A DNA stretch of 58,304 bases from NCBI GenBank assembly GCA_943913205.1, contig CALTWN010000001.1:1-58304 (forward strand), given 5' to 3'. Within the stretch, counting starts at the first letter, position 1. Every line of letters starts with the position of its first letter. Below are positions 27,162 to 36,191 of the stretch, in pieces. This stretch comes from an uncultured Bartonella sp. GTDB lineage: Bacteria; Pseudomonadota; Alphaproteobacteria; Rhizobiales; Rhizobiaceae. The notes beneath the pieces were generated by a model. It saw only the letters and a program-made list of their open reading frames with translations. It was not told the DNA's origin and did no database searches. A program made the translations under genes and the position numbers.

Positions 27162-28010
27162 TTAAATAGTTTTTATAAGTTTTTCAACTAATTTCAAGTT
27201 TAAATCATGCCCGCTACAATATGAGCGGAACTTACCTATAAATCTTTTTCCAAGTAAAAATGTATCGCCAATAGCATCCAATAATTTATGCCTAACAAAC
27301 TCTTTTTCTAAACGCAACCCCTCAGGATTTATAATATTATTATCGTTTCCAATAACAATAGAATTATTTAGTGACGCTCCTAACGCCATACCTTTTGCCC
27401 GTAAATATTCGGCGTCTGCTAAAAAACCAAAAGTACGGGCTGGGGCTATTTCATTTTTGTAATCGCCCCTATGCATATCAAATATTGTATTTTGATATCC
27501 TATACTGGGATTTTCAAATTTTATAGTAACATCATAACAGGTACCCTCATATGGCAAAAATTCAGCAAATTTGAAGCCATTTTCTACTCTAACCGGGGTT
27601 CTTATTTTATAATATTCTCGTATAGCATTTTGCTCAATAACAGATATTTGCTCAAAAGCATCAACAAATATAATAGCGCTTCCATCAAAAATAGGCACCT
27701 CATTTGATGTAATATCTATAAATATGTTGTCTATATCGCAAGCACAAATAGCCGAGAGTAAATGTTCTACTGTATCTATGGTAAAAATGTTAGTAGAATC
27801 CGATGCCAAGGCTGTACAAAGGCTTGTTTTATAAACATTATTGTAGCAAGCTTTTATAGCTATATTTTCATTTTTATTATTTTTACGAAAAAAAACAACG
27901 CCGCTATTGGGCGGCGCTGGACGTAAAATAATATTAGAAGCTAAACCGCTATGTACACCATAACCCCTTAGCTCTATTTCATCTTTAATTGTTTTTTGTA
28001 AAGCCTTCAT
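27162..28010 (-). CDS. lpxC: UDP-3-O-acyl-N-acetylglucosamine deacetylase
   Basis: 282 residues, about 20 shorter than E. coli LpxC because the C-terminal tail after the last catalytic motif is missing. The zinc ligands are in place: His 83 in TVEHLLSAI, His 241 and Asp 245 in FVRHKLLDAIGD; the general acid His 268 is in SGHDLN. ARTFGFLADAEYLRAKGMAL is also typical. LpxC commits UDP-GlcNAc derivatives to lipid A synthesis, so the cell has lipid A-type outer membrane. In gammaproteobacteria the C-terminal tail is a degradation signal for FtsH; its loss here hints at different control, which is an inference. It follows ftsZ by 13 bases. Confidence 0.96.
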   Translation of the reverse strand: MKALQKTIKDEIELRGYGVHSGLASNIILRPAPPNSGVVFFRKNNKNENIAIKACYNNVYKTSLCTALASDSTNIFTIDTVEHLLSAICACDIDNIFIDITSNEVPIFDGSAIIFVDAFEQISVIEQNAIREYYKIRTPVRVENGFKFAEFLPYEGTCYDVTIKFENPSIGYQNTIFDMHRGDYKNEIAPARTFGFLADAEYLRAKGMALGASLNNSIVIGNDNNIINPEGLRLEKEFVRHKLLDAIGDTFLLGKRFIGKFRSYCSGHDLNLKLVEKLIKTI

Positions 28011-28023
28011 AAAACATATATTT

Positions 28024-29526
28024 TTAATTGGCTCTTCTACGCAAAAAAGCAGGTATTTCTAATTCATCTATATCATCTATTTTAGATTCTGGCGTTTTAA
28101 CAGAAGAAACTATATTTTGTGTCGATACTTTTTGAATAGATTCCACAGGCTCAAATTTCGTAACCTCAGGTGTAGTTTCTTTTATTTTAAAACTTTTTGT
28201 TAATTTATTCCATAAATTACGTGGCTGCGAAACAGGAAAGATCCCGGCATTAGCTGCCTCAAAACTACGCCTAATAATAGGTGAGAAATCGTCAAGCGAT
28301 AAAGCAGCAGAATTTTCAGGCTCAATTTTTTCGCTATTAACATCTTCTTCAAGAGCAGAAGACAGTTCCAAGGACAAAGTTGCAGCCAAATCATTATCTA
28401 CTGGTTTAGAAGCATCTAGTTTTGTTTCTTCTTCAAAAAAATTAAAGCTATCTTTAGCTTCAAATTGATTAGTAGGTGTAGGTTCGCTTGTTTCAATATT
28501 AGAGGTATGATTTAATATAGTATTTGTATGATCAACAGGCGAATAACCTTGATTATTATCCCCATTTACTATACCGGTCGCAACCACTGAAACTTTTAAA
28601 GTACCTTCTAAGGTTGAATCGTCAATAGCCCCAAAAATCACATCAGCATCGGCATCTACTTCTTGCCTAATTCTATTTGCAGCTTCATCTACCTCAAACA
28701 AAGTCATATCGCTACCACCCGTGATAGAAATCAACAAACCGCGAGCACCATGCATTGAAGTTTCATCCAATAAGGGGTTAGCTATAGCTGCTTCAGCCGC
28801 TTTCAATGCACGTCCTTCGCCGCTTGCTTCTCCTGTGCCCATCATAGCACGTCCCATATTTGTCATAACTGAACGAACATCGGCAAAATCTAAATTTATC
28901 AAACCTTCTTTTACCATTAAATTAGTTATTGAAGCCACCCCTGAATACAACACCTGGTCTGCCATGCTAAAGGCCTCAGCGAAAGTTGTTTTAGCGTTTG
29001 CGATACGAAATAAGTTTTGGTTCGGTATAACAATTAAAGTATCAACACATTCTTGCAGCTCTTTAATACCTTCTTCAGCCGTTTTCATTCTACGAATGCC
29101 TTCAAAGTCAAAAGGTTTTGTAACTACACCAACGGTTAGAATACCTTTTTCTTTAGCCATACGTGCTATCACAGGAGCTGCTCCAGTGCCGGTGCCCCCT
29201 CCCATACCAGCAGTAATAAAGGCCATATGATAATTAGAAAGATGCGCTATAATTTCATCTTCGCACTCTTCTGCTGCAGCTCTACCCATTTCTGGCATAG
29301 CACCTGCACCCAAACCTTGGGTTACTGCACTACCAAGTTGAATCAATTTTTCTGAACGAGACATAGCAAGCGCCTGGGCATCTGTATTAGCAACTACAAA
29401 ATCAACGCCTTGTAGCCCTGCATTAATCATATTATTAACTGCGTTACCACCGCCCCCGCCTACACCAAAAACTGTAATACGTGGTTTTAACTCGGTTAAA
29501 TCTGGGCGCTTAATTTCAGATGTCAT
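28024..29526 (-). CDS. ftsZ: Cell division protein FtsZ
   Basis: 500 residues from the preferred start. The GTPase domain (to about residue 315) has FGVGGGGGNAVNNM, GTGTGAAPVIARMAKE (tubulin signature) and NADQ-type T7 contacts near FADVRSVM. A long variable linker rich in Glu, Ser and Thr runs to about 480, and the last residues DELEIPAFLRRRAN are the conserved tail that binds FtsA and other partners. FtsZ polymerises into the division ring. I chose the ATG at 29526 because AAGGA lies nine bases upstream and it gives the MTSEIKRPDLTELKPRITV start seen in relatives; the frame also reaches an ATG at 29550 that has no ribosome binding site. Confidence 0.98.
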   Translation of the reverse strand: MTSEIKRPDLTELKPRITVFGVGGGGGNAVNNMINAGLQGVDFVVANTDAQALAMSRSEKLIQLGSAVTQGLGAGAMPEMGRAAAEECEDEIIAHLSNYHMAFITAGMGGGTGTGAAPVIARMAKEKGILTVGVVTKPFDFEGIRRMKTAEEGIKELQECVDTLIVIPNQNLFRIANAKTTFAEAFSMADQVLYSGVASITNLMVKEGLINLDFADVRSVMTNMGRAMMGTGEASGEGRALKAAEAAIANPLLDETSMHGARGLLISITGGSDMTLFEVDEAANRIRQEVDADADVIFGAIDDSTLEGTLKVSVVATGIVNGDNNQGYSPVDHTNTILNHTSNIETSEPTPTNQFEAKDSFNFFEEETKLDASKPVDNDLAATLSLELSSALEEDVNSEKIEPENSAALSLDDFSPIIRRSFEAANAGIFPVSQPRNLWNKLTKSFKIKETTPEVTKFEPVESIQKVSTQNIVSSVKTPESKIDDIDELEIPAFLRRRAN

Positions 29527-29595
29527 TCCTGTGAATCCTTCTAAAGTCATTTTATAAATATACCATAAACTTATATTCTTAACTAAATCTAAAAA

Positions 29596-30822
29596 TTAAT
29601 AAATCATTCTATTAATTTTTTTACCTAAAGCCAAAAAACAATTGCGAAAACTAAAACATTTTTGTACAGCAGCCAAAACCGTAAAATTATTTTGCTCTAC
29701 ATATTCAGGATATGCTAACAACCCAAGAGCTGTTGAATATGCAGCTGAATTTGGCAAAGACTGTATATTAGTAAAACCTAAAGGTCTCCCTAACCTTACT
29801 TTTGTTTTAAATATTTTTTCTGCCAAATCAGTATAAGCGCCAAGATAAGAACCACCTCCTGTTAATACAATAGTTTTACCTTTTATAAAATTTGCAGCCA
29901 CAGCTTTTAAAGATTTGTCGATTAAAATTAAAATTTCTTCACCGCGAGCTGTTATAACAGAAGTTAAGTTTTTTTCTTTAATATTAGCATCTAAAAAACC
30001 CTCTAAACATTTAAGTTTTTCTGCTTTTTCAAAAGAAAGCCCCAAACTTCGCTCCAAATCTAAAGTTATATGATTACTACCGCAAGGCACTGTTGTGGCA
30101 TAAATTAATCTATTTTTTAGAAAGGCAGCGCAACTAGTTGTTGCAGCGCCGATATCTATACAAATTCCGCCCACAGCCATTTCTTGCTCTAATAATACTG
30201 CTAATGCGCTCGCAAAAGGAGCTGCCACTACACCTTCAACATCTAAGTAACAGCGTTGTAAACATAGCTCTAAATTTTGTAGCGCCGAAAAATCTATACT
30301 TAAAAGCTGAAGCTTAGCCTTTAGATTGTTTCCTATCATCCCTATTGGATTTTCAATTGCCAAACTTTCATCTAAACGATACTCAACAGGCAAGCAATGT
30401 AATATGGTCTCTTTTGCATTTGGGCGCACTTTTTGCATTAATTTAGACAAAAGCAAATAATCAACTGCCTTTCCGTCTAAATCTATGTTAACAAATATAT
30501 TACGGCTTTTAATACGTGCAGAATTTATACCAACTAAAATGGATTTTACCTCTATATTTGCAGCTTTTTCTGCTTCCGAAACAGCAAATTTTATAGAAGT
30601 TTCCGCCTCAGCCATATTACTAATTATACCGCCCTTTATACCTATAGAGCGGCAAACGCCATAACCTAAAATTTCTATGTCACTAGAACGGCCAAGCAAC
30701 TGTTTGGAGGCGTCTTTAGGCTTAATTCTTGCTATAAAACACGCAACTTTGCTAGAGCCAATATCTAACACCGTTAAAATACGCTCCTTTTTATCTGAAA
30801 TAGAGCTACGTTTAAACAGCAT
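29596..30822 (-). CDS. ftsA: Cell division protein FtsA
   Basis: 408 residues of the actin-like superfamily: VLDIGSSKVACFIARI (phosphate 1 motif), GGICIDIGAATTSCAAF (phosphate 2) and IVLTGGGSYLGAYTDLA (adenosine motif), with the 1C subdomain inserted between. The last 15 residues contain aromatic and basic residues (CFLALGKKINRMIY), consistent with the amphipathic helix that ties FtsA to the membrane. FtsA anchors the FtsZ ring and recruits later division proteins. It overlaps ftsQ by 11 bases and precedes ftsZ by 69 bases, measured to the preferred ftsZ start. Confidence 0.97.
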   Translation of the reverse strand: MLFKRSSISDKKERILTVLDIGSSKVACFIARIKPKDASKQLLGRSSDIEILGYGVCRSIGIKGGIISNMAEAETSIKFAVSEAEKAANIEVKSILVGINSARIKSRNIFVNIDLDGKAVDYLLLSKLMQKVRPNAKETILHCLPVEYRLDESLAIENPIGMIGNNLKAKLQLLSIDFSALQNLELCLQRCYLDVEGVVAAPFASALAVLLEQEMAVGGICIDIGAATTSCAAFLKNRLIYATTVPCGSNHITLDLERSLGLSFEKAEKLKCLEGFLDANIKEKNLTSVITARGEEILILIDKSLKAVAANFIKGKTIVLTGGGSYLGAYTDLAEKIFKTKVRLGRPLGFTNIQSLPNSAAYSTALGLLAYPEYVEQNNFTVLAAVQKCFSFRNCFLALGKKINRMIY

Positions 30823-31645
30823 TATTCACCTCAGATTGTGTTTTTAATTTATCAGCCAAAATAACGGAAATTGCAATTGGGTTTCGTAAGTCTATAATTT
30901 TAACATTTTTACTTAATAATTTTTGCAAAATACCTTTTTTTAAAATGTTATTTAAACTAGCAATAGGAGCCACTGAAGGCAATTTTATGCGTACACCATT
31001 ATTTAACAGTAAATCCCAGCGATTATTAGCAAAGCAAATACAAGTATTTACGCTAGCAAATAAATCATTTAATTTTCGCAATTTATTTAAAAATTCAAGA
31101 GCCTCTAAAGCTGTAACTTCCCCCTCAACCATAGGCATTTTTTTTGCTGCAATAAATTGCTTATCAAAAGGCCCCATAAAAACGCCTTTATCATCTATAA
31201 CCTCAATATCACCTTTATTATTATATAAAGCATAAGCTTTGCGTTCTTTTATAATAATTTCCAGCCTATTCGGATAGCATTTTTCTATTTCTACATCACT
31301 AACCCAAGGAAGTATTATTAATTTAGATCGCGCTTCTATAGCATTAAATTTATACAAGGATGTAGTTTTATCAACACCAATAATTTTCATAAGCTGACGA
31401 TTGCCTAAATGTCTATCACCTATAACTACCACCTGCTTTATAATAAATTGCGAGTGCATAGATGTATTTAAAGCAAAAAACGTGTTTTTTATATATGACT
31501 GGTAGGCTACTGATAAAAACAATAAAGCTAGTACAAAAACAGCTTTAGTAATAATTTTGCCATACCTTAAAAAGTCAGCTTCATAATATTTAACAGAATA
31601 TCCAAAAAAAATATTTTTATTTATATAGCCCGCTACCCTTTGCAA
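30812..31645 (-). CDS. ftsQ: Cell division protein FtsQ
   Basis: 277 residues from a TTG start. One membrane segment at about 32-50 is followed by a POTRA domain (FIIKQVVVIGDRHLGNRQLM...YKFNAIEARSKLIILPWVSDVEIEKCYPN) and the beta domain (VIDDKGVFMGPFD). FtsQ is the bitopic protein that links FtsL/FtsB and the peptidoglycan synthase FtsI to the ring. The open frame begins with ATG at 31666, but GGAGG lies seven bases before the TTG at 31645, which puts that TTG at the best spacing; choosing it also reduces the overlap with ddl from 34 to 13 bases. The ATG remains possible. Confidence 0.93.
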   Translation of the reverse strand: MQRVAGYINKNIFFGYSVKYYEADFLRYGKIITKAVFVLALLFLSVAYQSYIKNTFFALNTSMHSQFIIKQVVVIGDRHLGNRQLMKIIGVDKTTSLYKFNAIEARSKLIILPWVSDVEIEKCYPNRLEIIIKERKAYALYNNKGDIEVIDDKGVFMGPFDKQFIAAKKMPMVEGEVTALEALEFLNKLRKLNDLFASVNTCICFANNRWDLLLNNGVRIKLPSVAPIASLNNILKKGILQKLLSKNVKIIDLRNPIAISVILADKLKTQSEVNNAV

Positions 31646-32559
31646 GATGCATCCTCCACAATCCAACGCACAAGCTCATTAAATGATATACCACTCACCT
31701 GAGCTATTTCTGGCAACAATGATGTAGGTGTCATACCTGGCTGTGTATTAATTTCTAGCCATACGAGCTCACCAGTTTCGTTATCATAGCGAAAGTCTGA
31801 ACGGCTAACACCACTACAGCCAATAGCTCGATGTGCTTTCAATGCCATTATTTGCACATCTTTGTAAATATTTGGTAAAATATTCGCTGGGCATATATGT
31901 TTAGACCCACCTGGTTCGTATTTAGCTCTTATATCATAAAAATCATATTGTTCACTTATAAATATTTCACATACATCTAAAGCCTTACTACCCATAACGC
32001 CGCATGCAAATTCTTGTCCAGCTACATAAGATTCGACTAAAACTCGATCGCCGAACGACCAATCTTTACTACTCAACATAAGAGGTGGTTTATCTTCTTC
32101 GTTTTTTATGATAATAACGCCCACACTTGAACCTTCAATTAACGGTTTAATTACATAAGGAACAGGCATAGGATGCTTATTGCCTATATCAAAACGGTTC
32201 ATAACAATAGAGTTAGCCACATTCACGCCGGCATCAGCCACTATAATTTTTGCTTTAGCTTTATCCATAGCCAATGCTGAAGCTAAAACCCCAGAATGCG
32301 TATATGGAATTTTTAAATATTCTAAGATAGCTTGAATTTTGCCATCTTCACCAAACGGTCCGTGCAAAGCATTAAAAGCAATATCTGCGTTGGAATGTTC
32401 AATTAAACTCACCAAATTTTCACCGACATTTGTAATATCTAATGCGATAGCATCATACCCTAATTCATTTAAAGATTTAGTACAGGCCTTACCTGTAGCG
32501 AGACTAATAGCGCTTTCAGAAGAATCTCCGCCCATTAAGACAACTACTTTTTTTCTCAT
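31633..32559 (-). CDS. ddl: D-alanine--D-alanine ligase
   Basis: 308 residues, ATP-grasp fold. VVVLMGGDSSESAISLATG is the first substrate loop, then LHGPFGEDGKIQAILEYLKIPYTHSG, PYVIKPLIEGSSVGVIII (nucleotide lysines), and LEINTQPGMTPTSLLP, which holds the metal-binding Glu and Asn. It makes the D-Ala-D-Ala dipeptide added by MurF. Compared with E. coli DdlB the first loop reads SSESAIS where ER.VS is common; the glutamate is kept. The gene starts after a 99-base gap behind murB, which contains a perfect DnaA-box 9-mer, so a promoter may lie there and serve ddl-ftsQ-ftsA-ftsZ. Confidence 0.97.
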   Translation of the reverse strand: MRKKVVVLMGGDSSESAISLATGKACTKSLNELGYDAIALDITNVGENLVSLIEHSNADIAFNALHGPFGEDGKIQAILEYLKIPYTHSGVLASALAMDKAKAKIIVADAGVNVANSIVMNRFDIGNKHPMPVPYVIKPLIEGSSVGVIIIKNEEDKPPLMLSSKDWSFGDRVLVESYVAGQEFACGVMGSKALDVCEIFISEQYDFYDIRAKYEPGGSKHICPANILPNIYKDVQIMALKAHRAIGCSGVSRSDFRYDNETGELVWLEINTQPGMTPTSLLPEIAQVSGISFNELVRWIVEDASCKG

Positions 32560-32577
32560 TGCAACATTCCAAATAAC

Positions 32578-32586
32578 TGTGGATAA
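32578..32586 (-). promoter_or_regulatory. Perfect DnaA-box 9-mer upstream of ddl
   Basis: On the minus strand the sequence is TTATCCACA, identical to the strong DnaA box. It lies 19 bases before the ddl start codon and about two bases after a TATAGT hexamer that resembles a -10 box. A single 9-mer could occur by chance in this length of AT-rich DNA, so binding is inferred. It is not in a coding region. Confidence 0.45.
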
Positions 32587-32658
32587 AACTATAAAGTTTT
32601 GCGAATCGCTTTACATCTATGAATGAATCATTTTGCCAACATTTATGCAAGTAAAAAT

Positions 32659-33600
32659 TTATTTTTTACTAAAATTTTTTACATTTTTGTCAGCAACAAA
32701 ATTACCAATACGCTGTATTTCCCATTCTAGAAAATTATTGCTATGCTCAAACACGCGCTGCCGAACTAGCTCTCCTAGTTTCTCTAGCTCAAAAGCCGTA
32801 GCTGCACCTTTATTTATCATAAAGTTACAATGCATTTCGCTCATGCAGGCATCTCCAATACACAAGCCTCTACAGCCAGCTTCAGCAATAGCTTCCCAAG
32901 CTGATTTATTTACTAAATTTTTAAAGGTAGAACCACCTGTTTTTTCTCTTACCGGTTGAGCTTCATTGCGATGTTTTAAAACTATATCTATAAGATCTAA
33001 AATTTTTTGTTTTGAGCTTTTGTATCCTTTTAAAACAGCGCTTAAAAAAATATATTGTTTTGCTATACCGCAAGAACGATAACTAAAATTCATTTCTTCA
33101 TTTGTAAATTCTTTGATATTGCCACTTCTATCCATAGCTCTTACCATTTCTACGCGTTGCGAAGTTTCAACATTGTTCGCGCCCGCATTCATAGCTATAG
33201 CTCCACCTAAATTACCCGGAATACCGCTATAAAAATGAAAACCTCCAATACCTGCTTCGGCAGCAAATAAACTAAGCTTTTTATCAGTTGCCCCACATTG
33301 GCTAAAAATTTTTTCTTCAGAAATTTGCTTTACTTCACCAAATTTCTTACTGCCCAAGCGTAAAACAGCCCCTTTTATACCTCCATCCCTTACCAGTAAA
33401 TTGGTACCTATGCCTATAATTTGTAATGGCGTTTCAGCACCTATAATGTTTAAAAATGCCGCTAAATCTTCTTCATCTTCTGGCTCAAATAGCAAATCTG
33501 CTAACCCGCCCGTACGAAACCATACAATTTTTGCCATATCGGCATTAAAGATTACTTTGCCTCGTAACTTTTCTAGCTTTTCTCTCAACGCACTAAACAT
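32659..33600 (-). CDS. murB: UDP-N-acetylenolpyruvoylglucosamine reductase
   Basis: 313 residues from the ATG at 33600. FAD-binding segments are VWFRTGGLADLLFEP and YSGIPGNLGGAIAMNAGA; FSYRSCGI follows. The proton-donor serine is in TGGSTFKNLVN near the middle of the C-terminal half and the second catalytic glutamate is in EWEIQRIG at the end. MurB reduces enolpyruvyl-UDP-GlcNAc to UDP-MurNAc. The open frame extends 24 codons further upstream, inside murC; the ATG at 33600, two bases after the murC stop, matches the normal MurB N-terminus (MFSALREKLEKLRGKVIF). Confidence 0.96.
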   Translation of the reverse strand: MFSALREKLEKLRGKVIFNADMAKIVWFRTGGLADLLFEPEDEEDLAAFLNIIGAETPLQIIGIGTNLLVRDGGIKGAVLRLGSKKFGEVKQISEEKIFSQCGATDKKLSLFAAEAGIGGFHFYSGIPGNLGGAIAMNAGANNVETSQRVEMVRAMDRSGNIKEFTNEEMNFSYRSCGIAKQYIFLSAVLKGYKSSKQKILDLIDIVLKHRNEAQPVREKTGGSTFKNLVNKSAWEAIAEAGCRGLCIGDACMSEMHCNFMINKGAATAFELEKLGELVRQRVFEHSNNFLEWEIQRIGNFVADKNVKNFSKK

Positions 33601-33602
33601 AT

Positions 33603-35015
33603 CTAAGTTTGTTTTTCTAAAATAGTTGGTAAAGCATGGGCCCAATATGTTATATCCCCGGCACCCAAACATATAATATAGTCATTTTCTTTAGCAAGTT
33701 CAGCAATTTTATTTGCTAAATCTTCTTGATTATTTACCAAATATGCCTCCTTACCTGTGTTGGCTTTTATTTCCTTTACTAGCTCATTTGAGTTTGCGCC
33801 CATAATAGGTGCTTCCCCGGCTGAATAAACAGGTGTTAGAATAGCTATATCTGCATCTCTTATACAATTAACAAAATCAGCAAACAAATTATTCAACCTG
33901 CTATAGCGGTGCGGCTGTATAACTGCGATAATTTTACCTTTACTATTTTGCTTGGCAGCTTTAAGTACAGCTTTTATTTCGGTGGGGTGATGTCCATAAT
34001 CGTCAAAAATTTCCACATTTTTCCAAGTACCTATATGGGTAAAACGACGCTTAACACCGCTAAAACATTCAAGAGCCTTTTTTATATCTATAATATCAAT
34101 ACCAAGTTCCAAGGCAGTTACAATTGCAGCGGTCGCATTAGAAACATTATGAGTGCCTAACATTGGTATATAAAGATTTTCGATTACAGATTTTGTATTA
34201 TTTTTTTTATTATTTACAACTACATCAAAATATGTACCGATATTTTGATGCGTTTTATTTGTTTTTACGCAATAACATATATCTGCATTATCGGAAGCAC
34301 CATAGGTAATAATACGTCTTGTATGTATATTTTTTTTCAGTTTTTTTACATTATCATTATCTATACATAATACAGCAAAACCATAAAAAGGTATATTTTC
34401 AACAAATCTGGTAAAGGCCTTTTGTAATTTTTCAAAATTACCATAATAATCAAGATGCTCAGGATCTATATTTGTTATAATAGCAATATCTGCAGGTAGC
34501 TTTAAAAAACTTCCATCACTTTCGTCTGCCTCTACCACCATCCATTCGCCAGTACCATAAATAGCATTGCTGCCATATTCATTAATTATACCGCCATTAA
34601 CAACTGTTGGTTCATAGCCGCCGGCTGCTAGCAAAGCAGCTACAAGAGACGTTGTTGTTGTTTTACCATGGGTACCACCAATTGCTATAGTTCGTTTAAA
34701 TCGCATTAATTCTGCCAACATTTCAGCCCGCTTTACAACGGGCAAATCATTTGCTACAGCATATACATATTCAACATTATCAACATGAACAGCACTAGAC
34801 ACAACAATAACTTCAGCATTGCCTATGTTGCTAACATTATGACCAATAAAAACATTTATGCCTAAATTTTGCAGCCTCTTAGTATTAGCGCTTTCTTTTT
34901 GATCTGATCCTTGCACCTTATAGCCTATTTTATGTAATAATTCGGCTATACCACTCATTCCTATACCACCTATACCTACAAAATGTATTGCACCAATATT
35001 AATAGGTATTTTCAT
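33603..35015 (-). CDS. murC: UDP-N-acetylmuramate--L-alanine ligase
   Basis: 470 residues, three Mur-ligase domains. The N-terminal Rossmann has IHFVGIGGIGMSGIAELLH, the ATP loop is GGTHGKTTTTSLVAALL and the central-domain contacts include VVEADESDGSFLKL and NIDPEHLDYYG. The C-terminal domain has DDYGHHPTEIKAVL and QPHRYSRL. MurC adds the first amino acid, L-alanine, to UDP-MurNAc in the cytoplasm. It lies 10 bases after murG and two bases before murB. Confidence 0.98.
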   Translation of the reverse strand: MKIPINIGAIHFVGIGGIGMSGIAELLHKIGYKVQGSDQKESANTKRLQNLGINVFIGHNVSNIGNAEVIVVSSAVHVDNVEYVYAVANDLPVVKRAEMLAELMRFKRTIAIGGTHGKTTTTSLVAALLAAGGYEPTVVNGGIINEYGSNAIYGTGEWMVVEADESDGSFLKLPADIAIITNIDPEHLDYYGNFEKLQKAFTRFVENIPFYGFAVLCIDNDNVKKLKKNIHTRRIITYGASDNADICYCVKTNKTHQNIGTYFDVVVNNKKNNTKSVIENLYIPMLGTHNVSNATAAIVTALELGIDIIDIKKALECFSGVKRRFTHIGTWKNVEIFDDYGHHPTEIKAVLKAAKQNSKGKIIAVIQPHRYSRLNNLFADFVNCIRDADIAILTPVYSAGEAPIMGANSNELVKEIKANTGKEAYLVNNQEDLANKIAELAKENDYIICLGAGDITYWAHALPTILEKQT

Positions 35016-35025
35016 ACTATTTCCT

Positions 35026-36129
35026 TTATTTTATTAGATCTTCTACCAATTTTGCTAATTCTTGGGTAGCATTCGGTTTCCCAGCTTTTTTAGTTACTTT
35101 AGCTTGATCTAGTAGTTTTTTTGGATTATCCATCATATCTTTTATAATAGAGGCCAAAATCTCTGGGGTAAGGTTTTTTTGTTGGTATATAAGTCCTGCT
35201 CCGCAATTAACAAGATAAGACGCATTCTTTTCCTGGTCATTATCTATTGCATGCGGATAAGGCACTAGCAAAGCAGGACGCCCTATAACCGATATTTCTG
35301 ATACAGTTGAAGCACCAGAACGCGATATAATAAAATGTGCTTCAGCCATTTTTTCTGCTAAATCTATAAAAAAGGGAGCTATTTGCGCATTTATGCTTAA
35401 TTTTTCATATTGTTTTTGAAGCTCAAAACTATCGTTACGCGATTGTTGAACTAATTTTAAGCGTTTTCTATACGAAATATCCAAAATAGCAAGTGCTTGT
35501 GGCATTATTTTCGAAAAAAAACTTGCTCCTTGACTTCCGCCAAAAACTAATAAATTAAAAAAACCTCGCTCGTTAGGCAACTTATATAAAAAAGAAGAAT
35601 ATTTTAAAATCTCTTTTCGAACCGGATTACCAGTTTCTACAAATTTTGGAGCAAGCTTTGCAGTTTTTTCTAAAAAACCAGCAGCTATAGCATCGACACG
35701 AGAACTTAAAAACTTATTCGCTCGCCCCATAATTGCATTTTGTTCATGAATAAAGCTTTTTACCCTCATTGCTTTACCGATAAGGCTAGTTGCAACAACC
35801 ATTGGCGGCAATGTAGGATAGCCGCCAAAACCACCAACTACATCGGGTTTTATTTTTCGTATTATCCTATAAGACTGCCAAGCGCCTAAAATTAAACTAC
35901 TTAAAGTTTTTATTAAAGCTTTAGGATTTTTCCCTTTAATAGTGGCAGAGCGTACAACATGAATAGTAGCACCATCAAAATCGTGTACTAATTTTAAGGC
36001 CCTTTTATCTGTTATAATATCTACCTTATAGCCACGTTTTATAAGTTCTGTTGCTAAAGCTTTTGCTGGGAATAAATGGCCACCGGTTCCACCCGCTGCT
36101 AAAATAATTTTTTTATCTGTAGTTATCAT
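35026..36129 (-). CDS. murG: UDP-GlcNAc:lipid I N-acetylglucosaminyltransferase
   Basis: 367 residues, GT-B fold of family 28. The N-terminal glycine loop LAAGGTGGHLFPAKALATEL, the acceptor-side HEQNAIMGRANKFL and the donor-side VFGGSQGASFF, then RSGASTVSEISVIGRPALLVPYPHAIDNDQ are all present. MurG adds GlcNAc to lipid I to make lipid II at the cytoplasmic face of the membrane. A 62-base gap separates it from ftsW; the gap holds only AT-rich DNA without a clear signal. Confidence 0.98.
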   Translation of the reverse strand: MITTDKKIILAAGGTGGHLFPAKALATELIKRGYKVDIITDKRALKLVHDFDGATIHVVRSATIKGKNPKALIKTLSSLILGAWQSYRIIRKIKPDVVGGFGGYPTLPPMVVATSLIGKAMRVKSFIHEQNAIMGRANKFLSSRVDAIAAGFLEKTAKLAPKFVETGNPVRKEILKYSSFLYKLPNERGFFNLLVFGGSQGASFFSKIMPQALAILDISYRKRLKLVQQSRNDSFELQKQYEKLSINAQIAPFFIDLAEKMAEAHFIISRSGASTVSEISVIGRPALLVPYPHAIDNDQEKNASYLVNCGAGLIYQQKNLTPEILASIIKDMMDNPKKLLDQAKVTKKAGKPNATQELAKLVEDLIK

Positions 36130-36191
36130 TAGCTATTTTCACTATTAAATATAATTATATTTAGCTCAAATTTCTTAAGATAAAGATAAAA

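Noticed and set aside
28721..29230. A 169-codon plus-strand open frame opposite ftsZ
   Set aside because: It mirrors the codon structure of ftsZ; the product shows no known motif.
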